From positions 375,774-439,773 of the forward strand of contig NZ_LN651337.1 of assembly GCF_000826145.2 (NCBI RefSeq): a stretch of 64,000 nt of DNA, in the 5' to 3' direction. The translations under genes were made by a program, and so were the position numbers. The DNA is from Sporosarcina koreensis. Its GTDB lineage: Bacteria > Bacillota > Bacilli > Bacillales_A > Planococcaceae. Below are positions 46,849 to 55,955 of the stretch, piece after piece. The stretch's first letter is position 1; the number at the start of each line of letters is the position of its first letter. The notes beneath the pieces are model-generated. The model was given only the letters and a program-made list of their open reading frames with translations. It was not told the DNA's origin and did not search any database.

Positions 46849-49044
46849 ATGGCTGTCGCACAAGACCTGACAGAACACGATATTTTCGCGCTCGTCAGCA
46901 AATATATGAACGGTGAGCATGTCGCGTTCGTCAAAAAAGCCTATGAAGCGGCAAAGCGCGCACATGAAGGGCAATATAGAAGTTCCGGAGAACCTTACAT
47001 TCTCCATCCGGTCCAGGTCGCCGGCATACTTGCAGAACTGCAGATGGATCCGTCGACTGTCGCGGCCGGCTTCCTGCATGATGTCGTAGAAGACACGGAA
47101 ATCGGCCGGGAAGACATCGTCCGTGATTTCGGCGAGGAAGTCGCCATGCTTGTCGACGGTGTCACGAAGCTTGAGAAACTTAAGTTCAAATCCAATGAAG
47201 AAAAACAGGCAGAGAACCACCGGAAGATGTTCATCGCCATGGCGCAGGATATTCGCGTCATCCTGATCAAACTCGCAGACCGCCTGCACAATATGAGGAC
47301 CCTTAAGTATGTCCGTGAAGAGAAACAGCGGCGTATTTCTGCGGAAACACTGGAAATCTTTGCGCCGCTCGCACACCGGCTCGGTATTTCTGCAATCAAG
47401 TGGGAGCTGGAAGATATTGCCCTCCGCTACTTAAATCCTCAGCAATATTACCGCATAGTGAACCTCATGAAGCAAAAACGTGTCGAACGGGAAAACTACC
47501 TGTCGAATGTCATGGAGCAGATTGACGCGGAAATCAGCAAGATGGATATTCACGCGGAGCTGTCCGGGCGTCCGAAGCACCTCTATTCCATCTACCGGAA
47601 AATGATCCTGCAGAAGAAAGAGTTCAATGAGATCTATGACCTGCTCGCGGTCCGGATTGTCGTCAGCAGCATCAAAGACTGCTACGCTGTGCTCGGAATC
47701 ATCCATACGCTGTGGAAACCGATGCCCGGCCGCTTCAAGGATTATATCGCGATGCCGAAGCAGAACCTGTACCAGTCGCTGCATACGACGGTCGTCGGTC
47801 CTGCCGGCGATCCGCTGGAAGTCCAGATCCGCACGGAAGAGATGCATAAGATCGCCGAATTCGGTGTCGCTGCACACTGGGCCTACAAAGAGGGGACTAC
47901 AGCGGACCACCCTGATACGATCGACTCGAAATTGACGTGGTTCCGGGAAATCCTCGAAATGCAGAACGAATCCTCGAATGCCGAGGAATTCATGGAATCG
48001 CTGAAATTCGACCTGTTTTCTGACATGGTCTATGTATTCACGCCGGACGGGGATGTCATTGAACTCCCGAAAGGCTCTGTCCCGATAGACTTTGCCTACC
48101 GGGTCCATTCCGAAGTCGGCAACCGGACGATCGGCGCCAAAGTGAACGGCAAAATGGTGCCGCTCGAAACCGAATTGTACACCGGCGACATCGTGGAGGT
48201 GCTCACATCCAAGCAGTCATTCGGACCGAGCCGGGACTGGCTGAAGATTGCGAACACGTCGCAGGCACGGAACAAAATCCGCCAGTATTTCAAAAAGCAG
48301 CTGCGCGAGGATAACGTCTTCAAAGGCAGGGAACTGCTTGAAAAAGAAGTGAAGCTGCAGGAATATACGATGAAGGATGTCGTGACGCCGGAAAGCATCC
48401 GGCGGGTCATCGACAAATTCAGCTTCACGTCGGAAGAGGACATGTACGCGGCGATCGGTTCGGGGGGCATCACGGCCCAGCAGGTCGTCAACCGGATGAC
48501 CGACAAGATCCGTAAAGAGCGTGAGAAGAAGGAAGCGATCGATAAGATTGTCGCCGATCTGAAGAATCCGCCGGCTCCCATCATGACGGAATCCGGCGTG
48601 ATCGTGAAGGATCTGGATAATCTGCTGATCCGTCTGTCGAAATGCTGCAACCCTGTGCCGGGCGATGAAATCGTCGGGTTCATCACAAAAGGGCGGGGGG
48701 TTTCCGTCCACCGGGTGGACTGTCCGAATATCCATACGGACAGCCGTGACGACCGTCTGATCGATGTTGCTTGGGCGGTTGCCCCGATGGACAGCCAGAA
48801 GAAGGAGTTCCAGGTCGATATCGAAATCACAGGGTACGACCGGCAGGGACTGCTGAACGAAGTGATGATGGCCGTCGTGGATACGAAAACACCGATCATC
48901 GCCGTCTCCGGCAAGGCGGACCGCGTCAAGATCGCACATATCAGCATGTCCATCAAAATCACCGACCTGCAGCATTTGCAGCGGATTGTCGATAAAATCA
49001 AGCAAGTACGGGACATCTACTCCGTTCAGCGGGTGATCAATTGA
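46849..49044 (+). CDS. relA: Bifunctional (p)ppGpp synthetase/hydrolase RelA (Rel)
   Basis: 731 residues from ATG 46849 (GGGGTGGGAG upstream); in-frame ATGs at 46810 and 46828 lack ribosome sites. HD hydrolase domain with HPVQVAGILAELQMDPSTVA and FLHDVVEDTE, synthetase domain with GRPKHLYSIYRKM and KQNLYQSLHTTVVGPAG, TGS domain (YVFTPDGDVIELPKGSVPID), a zinc-finger region with LSKCCNPVPGDEI, and a C-terminal ACT. Both active sites look intact. Ribosome-linked stringent response enzyme. Confidence 0.97.
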   Translation: MAVAQDLTEHDIFALVSKYMNGEHVAFVKKAYEAAKRAHEGQYRSSGEPYILHPVQVAGILAELQMDPSTVAAGFLHDVVEDTEIGREDIVRDFGEEVAMLVDGVTKLEKLKFKSNEEKQAENHRKMFIAMAQDIRVILIKLADRLHNMRTLKYVREEKQRRISAETLEIFAPLAHRLGISAIKWELEDIALRYLNPQQYYRIVNLMKQKRVERENYLSNVMEQIDAEISKMDIHAELSGRPKHLYSIYRKMILQKKEFNEIYDLLAVRIVVSSIKDCYAVLGIIHTLWKPMPGRFKDYIAMPKQNLYQSLHTTVVGPAGDPLEVQIRTEEMHKIAEFGVAAHWAYKEGTTADHPDTIDSKLTWFREILEMQNESSNAEEFMESLKFDLFSDMVYVFTPDGDVIELPKGSVPIDFAYRVHSEVGNRTIGAKVNGKMVPLETELYTGDIVEVLTSKQSFGPSRDWLKIANTSQARNKIRQYFKKQLREDNVFKGRELLEKEVKLQEYTMKDVVTPESIRRVIDKFSFTSEEDMYAAIGSGGITAQQVVNRMTDKIRKEREKKEAIDKIVADLKNPPAPIMTESGVIVKDLDNLLIRLSKCCNPVPGDEIVGFITKGRGVSVHRVDCPNIHTDSRDDRLIDVAWAVAPMDSQKKEFQVDIEITGYDRQGLLNEVMMAVVDTKTPIIAVSGKADRVKIAHISMSIKITDLQHLQRIVDKIKQVRDIYSVQRVIN

Positions 49045-49065
49045 CGAAAGAGGGATCAGTTTTCT

Positions 49066-49506
49066 ATGAAAGTCGTCCTGCAGCGGTCCAAACAGGCATC
49101 TGTCACCGTGGATGATGAAGTCATCGGTGCGATCGGGCATGGCTATGTCCTGCTCGTCGGCCTGACCCACGAGGATACGGAACAAGACGCCGACTATGCA
49201 GCAAAGAAAATCGCCGGACTCCGCCTGTTCGAAGACGGAGACGGCAAGATGAACCGGTCGATCGATGAAACTGGGGGACAGATCCTGTCGATTTCCCAGT
49301 TCACCCTGTACGGGGACAGCCGGAAAGGCAGACGTCCGAGTTTCATCGAAGCGGCCCGTCCGGAGCATGCAGAGCCGCTCTACGATCATTTCAATGAGCA
49401 GCTCCGTGCACTCGGGCTTCGGGTTGAAACCGGCCGGTTCGGGGCGATGATGGATGTGTCGCTCGTCAATGACGGACCGGTGACCCTGATCATCGAATCC
49501 AAGTGA
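49066..49506 (+). CDS. dtd: D-aminoacyl-tRNA deacylase
   Basis: 146 residues. Diagnostic [17 protein letters not shown] motif and the C-terminal NDGPVT loop (Gly-Pro motif that gives chiral proofreading). Removes D-amino acids from mischarged tRNA. Starts ~20 bases after relA, as in most Firmicutes. Confidence 0.97.
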   Translation: MKVVLQRSKQASVTVDDEVIGAIGHGYVLLVGLTHEDTEQDADYAAKKIAGLRLFEDGDGKMNRSIDETGGQILSISQFTLYGDSRKGRRPSFIEAARPEHAEPLYDHFNEQLRALGLRVETGRFGAMMDVSLVNDGPVTLIIESK

Positions 49507-49507
49507 A

Positions 49508-49543
49508 AAATCCGCAGGAGCAACCGGCTCCTGCGGATTTTTT
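49508..49543. terminator. Bidirectional terminator between dtd and yrvJ
   Basis: AAATCCGCAGGAG (49508-49520) pairs with CTCCTGCGGATTT (49528-49540); A residues to the left and T residues to the right serve both converging genes. Confidence 0.92.
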
Positions 49544-51086
49544 ATTGGGCATCGAAATAATCGAGAAGCCCTTTATAGATTCCCTGCGATGCCTGCTCCC
49601 TGAAATAGCCGCTCGTCAGCATACGCTCTTCCGACGAATTGGACAGGAATCCGAGTTCGATCAGGACTGCCGGCAGCCGGTTTTCCCGCAGGACGAGGAA
49701 GTTGGCGGATTGCGTGCCGCGGTTCCCGAGGTCGACCGTACCGGCGAGCCCTTCATTCAGCGCATCGGCGAATGCCTTTTGCGCAGGCTGTGTATAGTAC
49801 GTTGTGAATCCGGAAATCGACCGGTCCGGATTGGCATCATAGTGGAGACTGACAAATGCGTCCGCATTCTCCTGATGGCCGATGTCCGTCCGTTTTCTCA
49901 GCGAAACGTATGTATCGGAATCCCTCGTCATGACGACTGTCGCGCCGGCGTCCTTCAATTTGCCTGCCAAAAGCTCTGCAGTCAGAAGTGTCAGGTCCTT
50001 TTCGTCCGTTCCGCGCGTGCCGGTCGTGCCGCGGTCATTGCCGCCGTGTCCCGGATCGATTGCAATCGTAAGCCCTTTCAGTGTCCCTTTTTCCCGTGCC
50101 TTCTTCGTGGGTGCGAAAGAGGCATCTGATGATTCACCAGTCCGGTTGACGACCCAGTCAGCCACGAATGCCGTCCCGCCGTTTTCCAGGATGATCTCAT
50201 ACCAGCCGTCTACTTCGCCTTTCACGCGGAACACGTCTCCGGCATCTGCTCTCAGGACCACGTCAGACGCGGTCGAAGGGGACTGACGGATGTTCGTCCC
50301 GTTCGTGACGACCGATACGGCTGCGCTCCCGCCGAGTGACTGCTGTTCGGGATGTCCTGACAGGTCTCCGTGAAATGCGTAGACCCAGCCAGACGTTTTG
50401 CCGGACAGCGCGATTTTCACCCAGTTCCCCTCAATGCGTTCAACTGGAAACGATTCGTCTTTCTGTATGGTGCCGACACGTTTCGAAGATTGTGTCGCTT
50501 TTTTCCTTACATTCAGCTTATCGACCGCCACGGTGAACGTATCCGCCTTGACTGCTTTTGCATTGTCGGCGTTTTCCTCGGTGACACCTAAGGATGAAGG
50601 CACTTCCGTTATGTATGTCGTATGCACCCAGCCGTCTGTACCATCAGCTGAAATGGAAGCCCACTCCCCGTCGTAGCCGAGCAGATCGGCAGGTTCTCCG
50701 GAACGGAGTTTGCCGATGACCGCGGAATTGGTCGAAGGACCGGAGCGGATGTTCAGGGAATCGACACGGGATACGACCGTTTTGCCTGCAGTTTCGGAGG
50801 CATTCCCTTTCTTTGTAAGCCATGCTGCAATCCAGCCGGTTTCGCCATCTCCGGATATTTTGAGCCAGTCGCCGGAATGCCCGATGACATCAACGGTTTG
50901 CCCGTCCGACAGCCGGCCTGTCACCGAGTAGGTGAGCCCCGGACCCGACCGGATGTTCAGTGTCGGGGAATCGACTGTGACAGTCTCTGCAGCACCGTCA
51001 GCAACAGCTGTGATGAAGCCGCCGCCCAGCAGCACAGCCAGCAGGAAGAACCCCGCAGCGAGTGCTGTTTTTGCAAGTTTCGGCAT
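49542..51086 (-). CDS. yrvJ: N-acetylmuramoyl-L-alanine amidase with four SH3b domains (YrvJ-like)
   Basis: 514 residues from ATG 51086 (AAGGAG upstream); longer readings would cross the hisS leader. Signal peptide (LAKTALAAGFFLLAVLLGGG), four bacterial SH3 domains (~30-95, ~100-155, ~170-235, ~245-310), a linker, and a C-terminal Amidase_3 domain. Zinc ligands are present: His in IDPGHGGND, Glu in TRGTDEKDL, His in VSLHYDANP, and the catalytic Glu in LIELGFLSN. Secreted wall hydrolase that splits the stem peptide from MurNAc. Occupies the place of yrvJ between dtd and hisS. Confidence 0.93.
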   Translation of the reverse strand: MPKLAKTALAAGFFLLAVLLGGGFITAVADGAAETVTVDSPTLNIRSGPGLTYSVTGRLSDGQTVDVIGHSGDWLKISGDGETGWIAAWLTKKGNASETAGKTVVSRVDSLNIRSGPSTNSAVIGKLRSGEPADLLGYDGEWASISADGTDGWVHTTYITEVPSSLGVTEENADNAKAVKADTFTVAVDKLNVRKKATQSSKRVGTIQKDESFPVERIEGNWVKIALSGKTSGWVYAFHGDLSGHPEQQSLGGSAAVSVVTNGTNIRQSPSTASDVVLRADAGDVFRVKGEVDGWYEIILENGGTAFVADWVVNRTGESSDASFAPTKKAREKGTLKGLTIAIDPGHGGNDRGTTGTRGTDEKDLTLLTAELLAGKLKDAGATVVMTRDSDTYVSLRKRTDIGHQENADAFVSLHYDANPDRSISGFTTYYTQPAQKAFADALNEGLAGTVDLGNRGTQSANFLVLRENRLPAVLIELGFLSNSSEERMLTSGYFREQASQGIYKGLLDYFDAQ

Positions 51087-51153
51087 GTTTCCACACTCCT
51101 TTGTCCATATTGTAAAAGAACGGACGGGAAAAAACCATACCAAATGAAAAAGG

Positions 51154-51181
51154 TTGACACCTTGGCGACAGATGGTACTAT
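51154..51181 (+). promoter_or_regulatory. Sigma-A promoter of hisS-aspS
   Basis: TTGACA (51154-51159), 16-bp spacer, TACTAT (51176-51181). Transcription should start near 51188 and include the T-box leader. Confidence 0.75.
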
Positions 51182-51187
51182 TATTGA

Positions 51188-51466
51188 TAACTGCATGCAG
51201 TGAACATTGTCGATGACTTGGAAAGTATTCAAGCAACTGGCTGAACAGAGAAGGGCGGACCCAGGCTGAAATCCCCCTCAGGCAACCTTGGAGAAAAACA
51301 CCAGCGAGACGCCAGGCTGAAACGCGGACACCGCTTAGTAGGCAGGGACGGAACCGGCCGTTATCCGGATACGAGTGGGTGTCAGATGACATCAATTTGG
51401 GTGGAACCGCGGAAGCTTACATATAAGCTCTCGTCCCTTGCAGACGCAGGGGATGGGGGCTTTTTT
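51188..51466 (+). promoter_or_regulatory. T-box leader controlling hisS-aspS
   Basis: Untranslated leader of about 320 bases. The T-box sequence AATTTGGGTGGAACCGCGG (51394-51412) is canonical; its TGGA bulge pairs with the NCCA end of uncharged tRNA. A 15-bp terminator stem follows (51427-51441 with 51446-51460) and six T. Stem I contains an AGAGA motif near 51247; GACAC at 51327-51331, in the returning strand of Stem I, holds overlapping GAC (Asp) and CAC (His) triplets and is the best specifier candidate. This fits an operon with HisRS and AspRS. The T-box call is firm, the specifier reading is tentative. Confidence 0.9.
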
Positions 51467-51510
51467 GCATTCCGCGAAATGACCCGCATGATCAGGAGAG
51501 GGGTTTACCG

Positions 51511-52782
51511 ATGAAGTTCAAAGTGCCAAGAGGAACACAAGACATCCTGCCGTCCGAATCGTGGAAATGGCAGAAGCTCGAACGGATGATCCATGAAGTA
51601 TGCGACCTGTACCGTTATGAGGAAATCCGCACACCGATGTTCGAACAGACCGAACTGTTCCAGCGGACGGTCGGCGATACGACGGACATCGTGACGAAAG
51701 AAATGTATACATTCAAAGACCGGGGCGACCGCTCCATGACACTGCGGCCGGAAGGGACAGCACCAGTCGTCCGTTCGTTCGTTGAAAACAAAATGTTCGG
51801 CTGGCCCGACCAGCCGGTCAAACTATACTACATCGAGCCGATGTTCCGGTACGAACGCCAGCAGGCGGGGCGCTACCGCCAATTCGTCCAATTCGGCACG
51901 GAAGCGATCGGCAGTGCCGACCCTGCAATCGATGCGGAAGTCATCGCGCTTGCACTCGATGTATACAAACGGGCAGGCCTGAAGGACATCAAGCTTGTGC
52001 TGAACTCGCTCGGTGATCAGGCATCCCGCGCAGCGCACCGGGATGCACTCGTCGAACACTTCAAACCATCGATCAGTGAATTCTGTGCGGACTGCCAGAG
52101 CCGTCTGGAAAAAAATCCGCTCCGCATCCTCGACTGCAAAGTGGACCGCGAGCATCCGCTCATGAAGACTGCGCCGTCGCTGACGGATTATCTGAACGAT
52201 GAATCCCGTGCATATTTCGACAAGCTGCAGCAGCTGCTGACGGCGGCAGGAATCAGTTTCGAGCTGGATCCGAACCTCGTCCGCGGACTTGATTACTATA
52301 ATCATACAGCTTTCGAAATCATGAGTGCCGCCGAAGGGTTTGGCGCCATCACGACATTATGCGGCGGCGGCCGCTACAATGGGCTGGCGGAAGAGATCGG
52401 CGGACCTTCCGCACCCGGTATCGGATTTGGCATGAGCATCGAACGTCTCCTGCTTGCGCTGGAAGCGGAATCCGCTGAGCTTGAAAACGACGATGCGCTC
52501 GATATCTACGTCGTCTCGCTCGGCGAAGCGGCGAAAGACCGGGCATTTGAGGTGCTGCAGACACTTCGGGCAGCGGGCATCCGGGCGGATATGGATTATA
52601 TGGACCGCAAGATGAAAGCGCAGATGAAGTCAGCGGACCGTCTCCGGGCGAAATGGGTGGCGGTGATCGGTGAAGAGGAAGTCGAACGGAATATCGTACA
52701 GCTGAAAAACATGGCGGAAGGCACGCAGCAATCGGTTTCCGCCGATGAACTAGTGAAAAACATCCTGGCAGCAGGGAACTAA
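51511..52782 (+). CDS. hisS: Histidyl-tRNA synthetase
   Basis: 423 residues. Class II motifs: motif 1 region [20 protein letters not shown], motif 2 [20 protein letters not shown], the His-specific [14 protein letters not shown] and motif 3 [15 protein letters not shown]; anticodon-binding domain from ~330. ATG after GGAGAGGGG. First gene of a T-box-controlled operon. Confidence 0.97.
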   Translation: MKFKVPRGTQDILPSESWKWQKLERMIHEVCDLYRYEEIRTPMFEQTELFQRTVGDTTDIVTKEMYTFKDRGDRSMTLRPEGTAPVVRSFVENKMFGWPDQPVKLYYIEPMFRYERQQAGRYRQFVQFGTEAIGSADPAIDAEVIALALDVYKRAGLKDIKLVLNSLGDQASRAAHRDALVEHFKPSISEFCADCQSRLEKNPLRILDCKVDREHPLMKTAPSLTDYLNDESRAYFDKLQQLLTAAGISFELDPNLVRGLDYYNHTAFEIMSAAEGFGAITTLCGGGRYNGLAEEIGGPSAPGIGFGMSIERLLLALEAESAELENDDALDIYVVSLGEAAKDRAFEVLQTLRAAGIRADMDYMDRKMKAQMKSADRLRAKWVAVIGEEEVERNIVQLKNMAEGTQQSVSADELVKNILAAGN

Positions 52783-52796
52783 GAGAGGCAGTGGTA

Positions 52797-54563
52797 ATGA
52801 TGCAACGGACACAGTATTGTGGGGAATTGAACGAACAGAATATCGGGGAGCAGGTGACACTGAAAGGCTGGGTGCAGAAGCGGCGTGACCTCGGCGGCCT
52901 GATCTTCGTCGATTTGCGGGACCGGACAGGAATTGTCCAGGCGGTCTTCAATCCGGCGATTTCCGGCCAGGCACTTGAGACGGCTGAGCGGCTGCGCAGT
53001 GAATTCGTCATTTCGGTGACTGGAAATGTCGTCGAACGCGACGAGCGGACAAAAAACAAGAACCTGAAAACAGGCGGCATCGAAGTACACGCGGAACAGA
53101 TTGAAATCATCAACGAAGCGAAAAATCCGCCATTCCTGATTGAGGACGATACGGACGTCAGCGAAGAACTCCGCTTGAAATACCGCTATCTCGACTTGCG
53201 CCGTCCCCAGCTAGCCCGTACATTCAAGATGCGGTCCGACATTACGAAGACAATCCGTAATTTCCTCGACAATGAAGGGTTCCTCGAAGTTGAGACGCCG
53301 ATCCTGACGAAGTCGACCCCGGAAGGCGCTCGTGACTACCTAGTGCCGAGCCGTGTCCATGAAGGCGAATTCTACGCATTGCCGCAGTCGCCGCAGCTAT
53401 TCAAGCAGATGCTCATGGTATCCGGCTTCGACCGGTATTTCCAGATTGCCCGCTGCTTCCGGGACGAGGATCTGCGTGCGGACCGCCAGCCGGAATTCAC
53501 ACAAGTCGATATGGAAATGAGTTTCATGTCGATCGAAGAGATCATCGAACTGAATGAGCGTATGATGCAAAAAGTGATGAAGGACGTCAAAGGGATTGCA
53601 ATCGACGCACCATTCAAACGGATGACGTATGCGGATGCAATGGCTCGCTACGGATCTGACAAACCGGACACACGTTTCGGCATGGAGCTGACCGATGTAT
53701 CGGAAATCGTGAAAGATACAGCATTCAAAGTGTTCACCGGTGCACTTGAGTCCGGCGGCCAAGTGAAGCTGATCAACGTCAAAGGGGCGGCTGCCGATTA
53801 CTCCCGGAAAGATATCGATGGCTTCGGTGAATTTGCTGCCGTCTACGGAGCGAAAGGCCTGGCATGGCTGAAGGTGGAAGCAGACGGACTCAAAGGACCG
53901 ATTGCGAAGTTCTTCGAAGGGGACACAGCGGAAGCGGTGCAGACTGCAGCTGCTGCGGAGCCTGGCGACCTGCTGTTGTTTGCCGCCGATAAAAAATCGG
54001 TCGTTGCTGATACGCTCGGCGCGCTGCGCATGAAATTCGGGAAAGAACGCGGTCTGATCGACGAGTCGCTCTACAACTTCCTGTGGGTCACCGACTGGCC
54101 GCTGTTCGAGTACGACGAGGAAGACGGCCGGTTCTACGCAGCACATCATCCGTTCACAATGCCTGCTGACGTCAAAGAACTCGAGGAGAGTCCAGAGACA
54201 GTGAAGGCGCTCGCCTATGACTTGGTGCTCAATGGCTATGAACTTGGCGGCGGATCACTGCGCATCTACGAACGTGACGTGCAGGAGAAGATGTTCAAAG
54301 CACTCGGATTTACCCAGGAGGAAGCGCGCGAGCAGTTCGGATTCCTGCTGGACGCGTTCGAATACGGCACACCTCCGCACGGCGGCATCGCCTTCGGTCT
54401 TGACCGTCTCGTCATGCTGCTGACCGGTTCAACGAACTTGCGTGATACGATTGCGTTCCCGAAAACAGCGAGCGCAACGGACCTGTTGACAGAAGCTCCG
54501 GATACAGTGGACCCGGCGCAGCTCACGGAATTGCATATTCAATTAGCCCCAGAACGAAAATAG
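52797..54563 (+). CDS. aspS: Aspartyl-tRNA synthetase
   Basis: 588 residues from ATG 52797 (GAGGC upstream; ATG 52800 equally possible). N-terminal OB fold ([20 protein letters not shown]), motif 2 [20 protein letters not shown], bacterial GAD insertion (~290-420) and motif 3 [20 protein letters not shown]. Typical bacterial length. Starts 14 bases after hisS and shares its T-box leader. Confidence 0.97.
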   Translation: MMQRTQYCGELNEQNIGEQVTLKGWVQKRRDLGGLIFVDLRDRTGIVQAVFNPAISGQALETAERLRSEFVISVTGNVVERDERTKNKNLKTGGIEVHAEQIEIINEAKNPPFLIEDDTDVSEELRLKYRYLDLRRPQLARTFKMRSDITKTIRNFLDNEGFLEVETPILTKSTPEGARDYLVPSRVHEGEFYALPQSPQLFKQMLMVSGFDRYFQIARCFRDEDLRADRQPEFTQVDMEMSFMSIEEIIELNERMMQKVMKDVKGIAIDAPFKRMTYADAMARYGSDKPDTRFGMELTDVSEIVKDTAFKVFTGALESGGQVKLINVKGAAADYSRKDIDGFGEFAAVYGAKGLAWLKVEADGLKGPIAKFFEGDTAEAVQTAAAAEPGDLLLFAADKKSVVADTLGALRMKFGKERGLIDESLYNFLWVTDWPLFEYDEEDGRFYAAHHPFTMPADVKELEESPETVKALAYDLVLNGYELGGGSLRIYERDVQEKMFKALGFTQEEAREQFGFLLDAFEYGTPPHGGIAFGLDRLVMLLTGSTNLRDTIAFPKTASATDLLTEAPDTVDPAQLTELHIQLAPERK

Positions 54564-54611
54564 GAAATTAGCACTTTTCTGATTTCAATCAAGAATTTCG
54601 TGTGCAAATGA

Positions 54612-54625
54612 TTGAAACGCTTACA
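54612..54625. promoter_or_regulatory. cre-like (CcpA) site over the -35 box of the 6S RNA promoter
   Basis: TTGAAACGCTTACA fits the catabolite-response consensus TGNAANCGNTNNCA at all fixed positions but one. It covers the -35 hexamer, so bound CcpA would be expected to repress. Prediction only. Confidence 0.4.
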
Positions 54626-54640
54626 AGCATATGCTATGAT
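54612..54640 (+). promoter_or_regulatory. Sigma-A promoter of 6S RNA
   Basis: TTGAAA (54612-54617), exactly 17 bp, TATGAT (54635-54640). Start site expected near 54647. Confidence 0.82.
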
Positions 54641-54646
54641 ACATGT

Positions 54647-54840
54647 ATTAACAAATCCTGAGGTGTTCGTTATTTGCCAGACAGTTTTGACCGAACACTT
54701 TAATCGTCGGGAGCCCAGGTTCTTCTCATGATGACATGCCTGTCATGGGACCTCAGAAGTGAGAAGACCGGGCACCCACCTGCACCGTGCGGGTTCAAAA
54801 CGATATTACAAAGACGGCACATTCGGGATTTGTTCCACTT
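54647..54840 (+). ncRNA. ssrS: 6S RNA (SsrS/BsrA type)
   Basis: About 190 bases between aspS and tcdA, the site of bsrA (6S-1) in B. subtilis. A long closing stem is visible: AACAAATCCTGA (54650-54661) pairs with TCGGGATTTGTT (54823-54834). Internal stretches typical of the family follow: GACCGAACACTTTAATCG, TCGGGAGCCCAGG, and the terminal part GGGCACCCACCTGC..GCGGGTTCAAAACG. 6S RNA mimics an open promoter and sequesters sigma-A RNA polymerase in stationary phase. It has its own strong promoter. Confidence 0.88.
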
Positions 54841-54850
54841 CAGACAGTCC

Positions 54851-54885
54851 ACCTCTTAGCAATCCTGCTGAGAGGTTTTTATTTT
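54851..54885 (+). terminator. Rho-independent terminator after 6S RNA
   Basis: ACCTCTTAGCA (54851-54861) pairs with TGCTGAGAGGT (54866-54876), four-base loop, then TTTTTATTTT. It ends just before tcdA. Confidence 0.88.
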
Positions 54886-54907
54886 GAAAGAGAAAGGTTG
54901 TTGGCTC

Positions 54908-55675
54908 ATGTTAAACCAGTTTTCACGAAACGAACTATCCATCGGCAAAGAAGGGATCGGCCGGATGGCGGATACGACAGTCGCCATTCTCGGCGTCGGA
55001 GGTGTCGGCTCGTTCGCCGCAGAAGCATGCGCCCGGAGCGGCATCGGTAAGATCATCCTTGTGGACAAGGATGACGTCGATATCACCAACATCAACCGGC
55101 AGCTCGTCGCCTACCTGTCAACAGTGGGCAAGCTGAAAGTGGAAGTCATGCAGGAGCGCATCAAAGACATCAATGCGGACTGTGAAGTCGTACCGCTCCA
55201 TATGTTCTACACAGAAGAGACGGCAGACCGCTTTTTCGCAGAGAAGCCGGACTACGTGATCGATGCCTCTGACACGATCAGCTACAAGATCCATCTGATC
55301 GAGCAGTGCCTCGAGCGCGGCGTCAAGATCATTTCAAGCATGGGGGCCGCAAACAAGATCGATCCGACGCGTTTCCAGATCGCCGATATTTCAAAGACGC
55401 ACACCGATCCGATCGCAAAGGTCATCCGCACCCGACTGCGGAAAGCGGGTATCACAAAAGGTGTGCCGGTCGTGTTTTCCGATGAAAGTCCGATCATCGT
55501 GCGCGAAGATGTCGTCGGAACAGTCGGCAAGCCGGACGCCGCGATCCGCAAAGCCAAAATGCCGCCCGCATCGAATGCCTACTGTCCATCCGTCGCCGGT
55601 CTGGTCGCCGCCAGCTGGGTGCTGAACGACATCACCGCCGACATACCGCTTCAGCGGGTGAACGACAGCAAGTAA
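54908..55675 (+). CDS. tcdA: tRNA threonylcarbamoyladenosine dehydratase TcdA
   Basis: 255 residues from ATG 54908 (MLNQFSRNELSIGKEGI, matching the usual N-terminus); an upstream in-frame start at 54884 lies in the terminator. E1-like fold with nucleotide motif ILGVGGVGSFAAEACARSGI, DKDDVDITNINRQ, and the catalytic region ANKIDPTRFQIADISKTHTD. Cyclises t6A37 to ct6A in tRNA. Known as yrvM in B. subtilis. Confidence 0.93.
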   Translation: MLNQFSRNELSIGKEGIGRMADTTVAILGVGGVGSFAAEACARSGIGKIILVDKDDVDITNINRQLVAYLSTVGKLKVEVMQERIKDINADCEVVPLHMFYTEETADRFFAEKPDYVIDASDTISYKIHLIEQCLERGVKIISSMGAANKIDPTRFQIADISKTHTDPIAKVIRTRLRKAGITKGVPVVFSDESPIIVREDVVGTVGKPDAAIRKAKMPPASNAYCPSVAGLVAASWVLNDITADIPLQRVNDSK

Positions 55676-55708
55676 GCGGGAATCTGCGGCGGCAAGGCAT
55701 CTGATCTG

Positions 55709-55840
55709 TTCATGAACCTGGCGAAGTGATCATAAATCGCCGAAAGTGATCATAAACCCGGGAAAGTGATCATAAATGCGTACTTTCGCTCATAAATCAT
55801 GAAAAGTGATCATAAATCTTCAATCCCGCTCATAAACCCG
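55709..55840. repeat. Intergenic 20-bp-pitch word array (copy C)
   Basis: Six CATAAA words start at 55731, 55751, 55771, 55791, 55811 and 55831, all exactly 20 bp apart; a degenerate seventh (CATGAA at 55711) is in phase. Variants: GATC, GATC, GATC, GCTC, GATC, GCTC. As in copy A, AAGT precedes GATC words and TTTC or CCC precedes GCTC words. Same orientation as copy A. It lies between the converging tcdA and mnmH genes. Confidence 0.85.
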
Positions 55841-55914
55841 TATAACAACTGAAAATCCAGCAAGACATACAGCCGGCCAGCTGCTCGCTGCCGCCCGACT
55901 GTATGGTCCAGTAC

Positions 55915-55955
55915 AAAAAAGCATGGCCGGAGTCATTCCTCCGGCCATGCTTTTC
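55915..55955. terminator. Bidirectional terminator between tcdA and mnmH
   Basis: AAAAGCATGGCCGGAG pairs with CTCCGGCCATGCTTTT around a short loop, with A and T runs on the two sides. Confidence 0.92.

Noticed and set aside
51087..51395. N-terminal extension of the amidase YrvJ to 51395
   Set aside because: It would run through the hisS promoter and T-box leader on the other strand and lacks a ribosome site; the start at 51086 has AAGGAG and gives a proper signal peptide.
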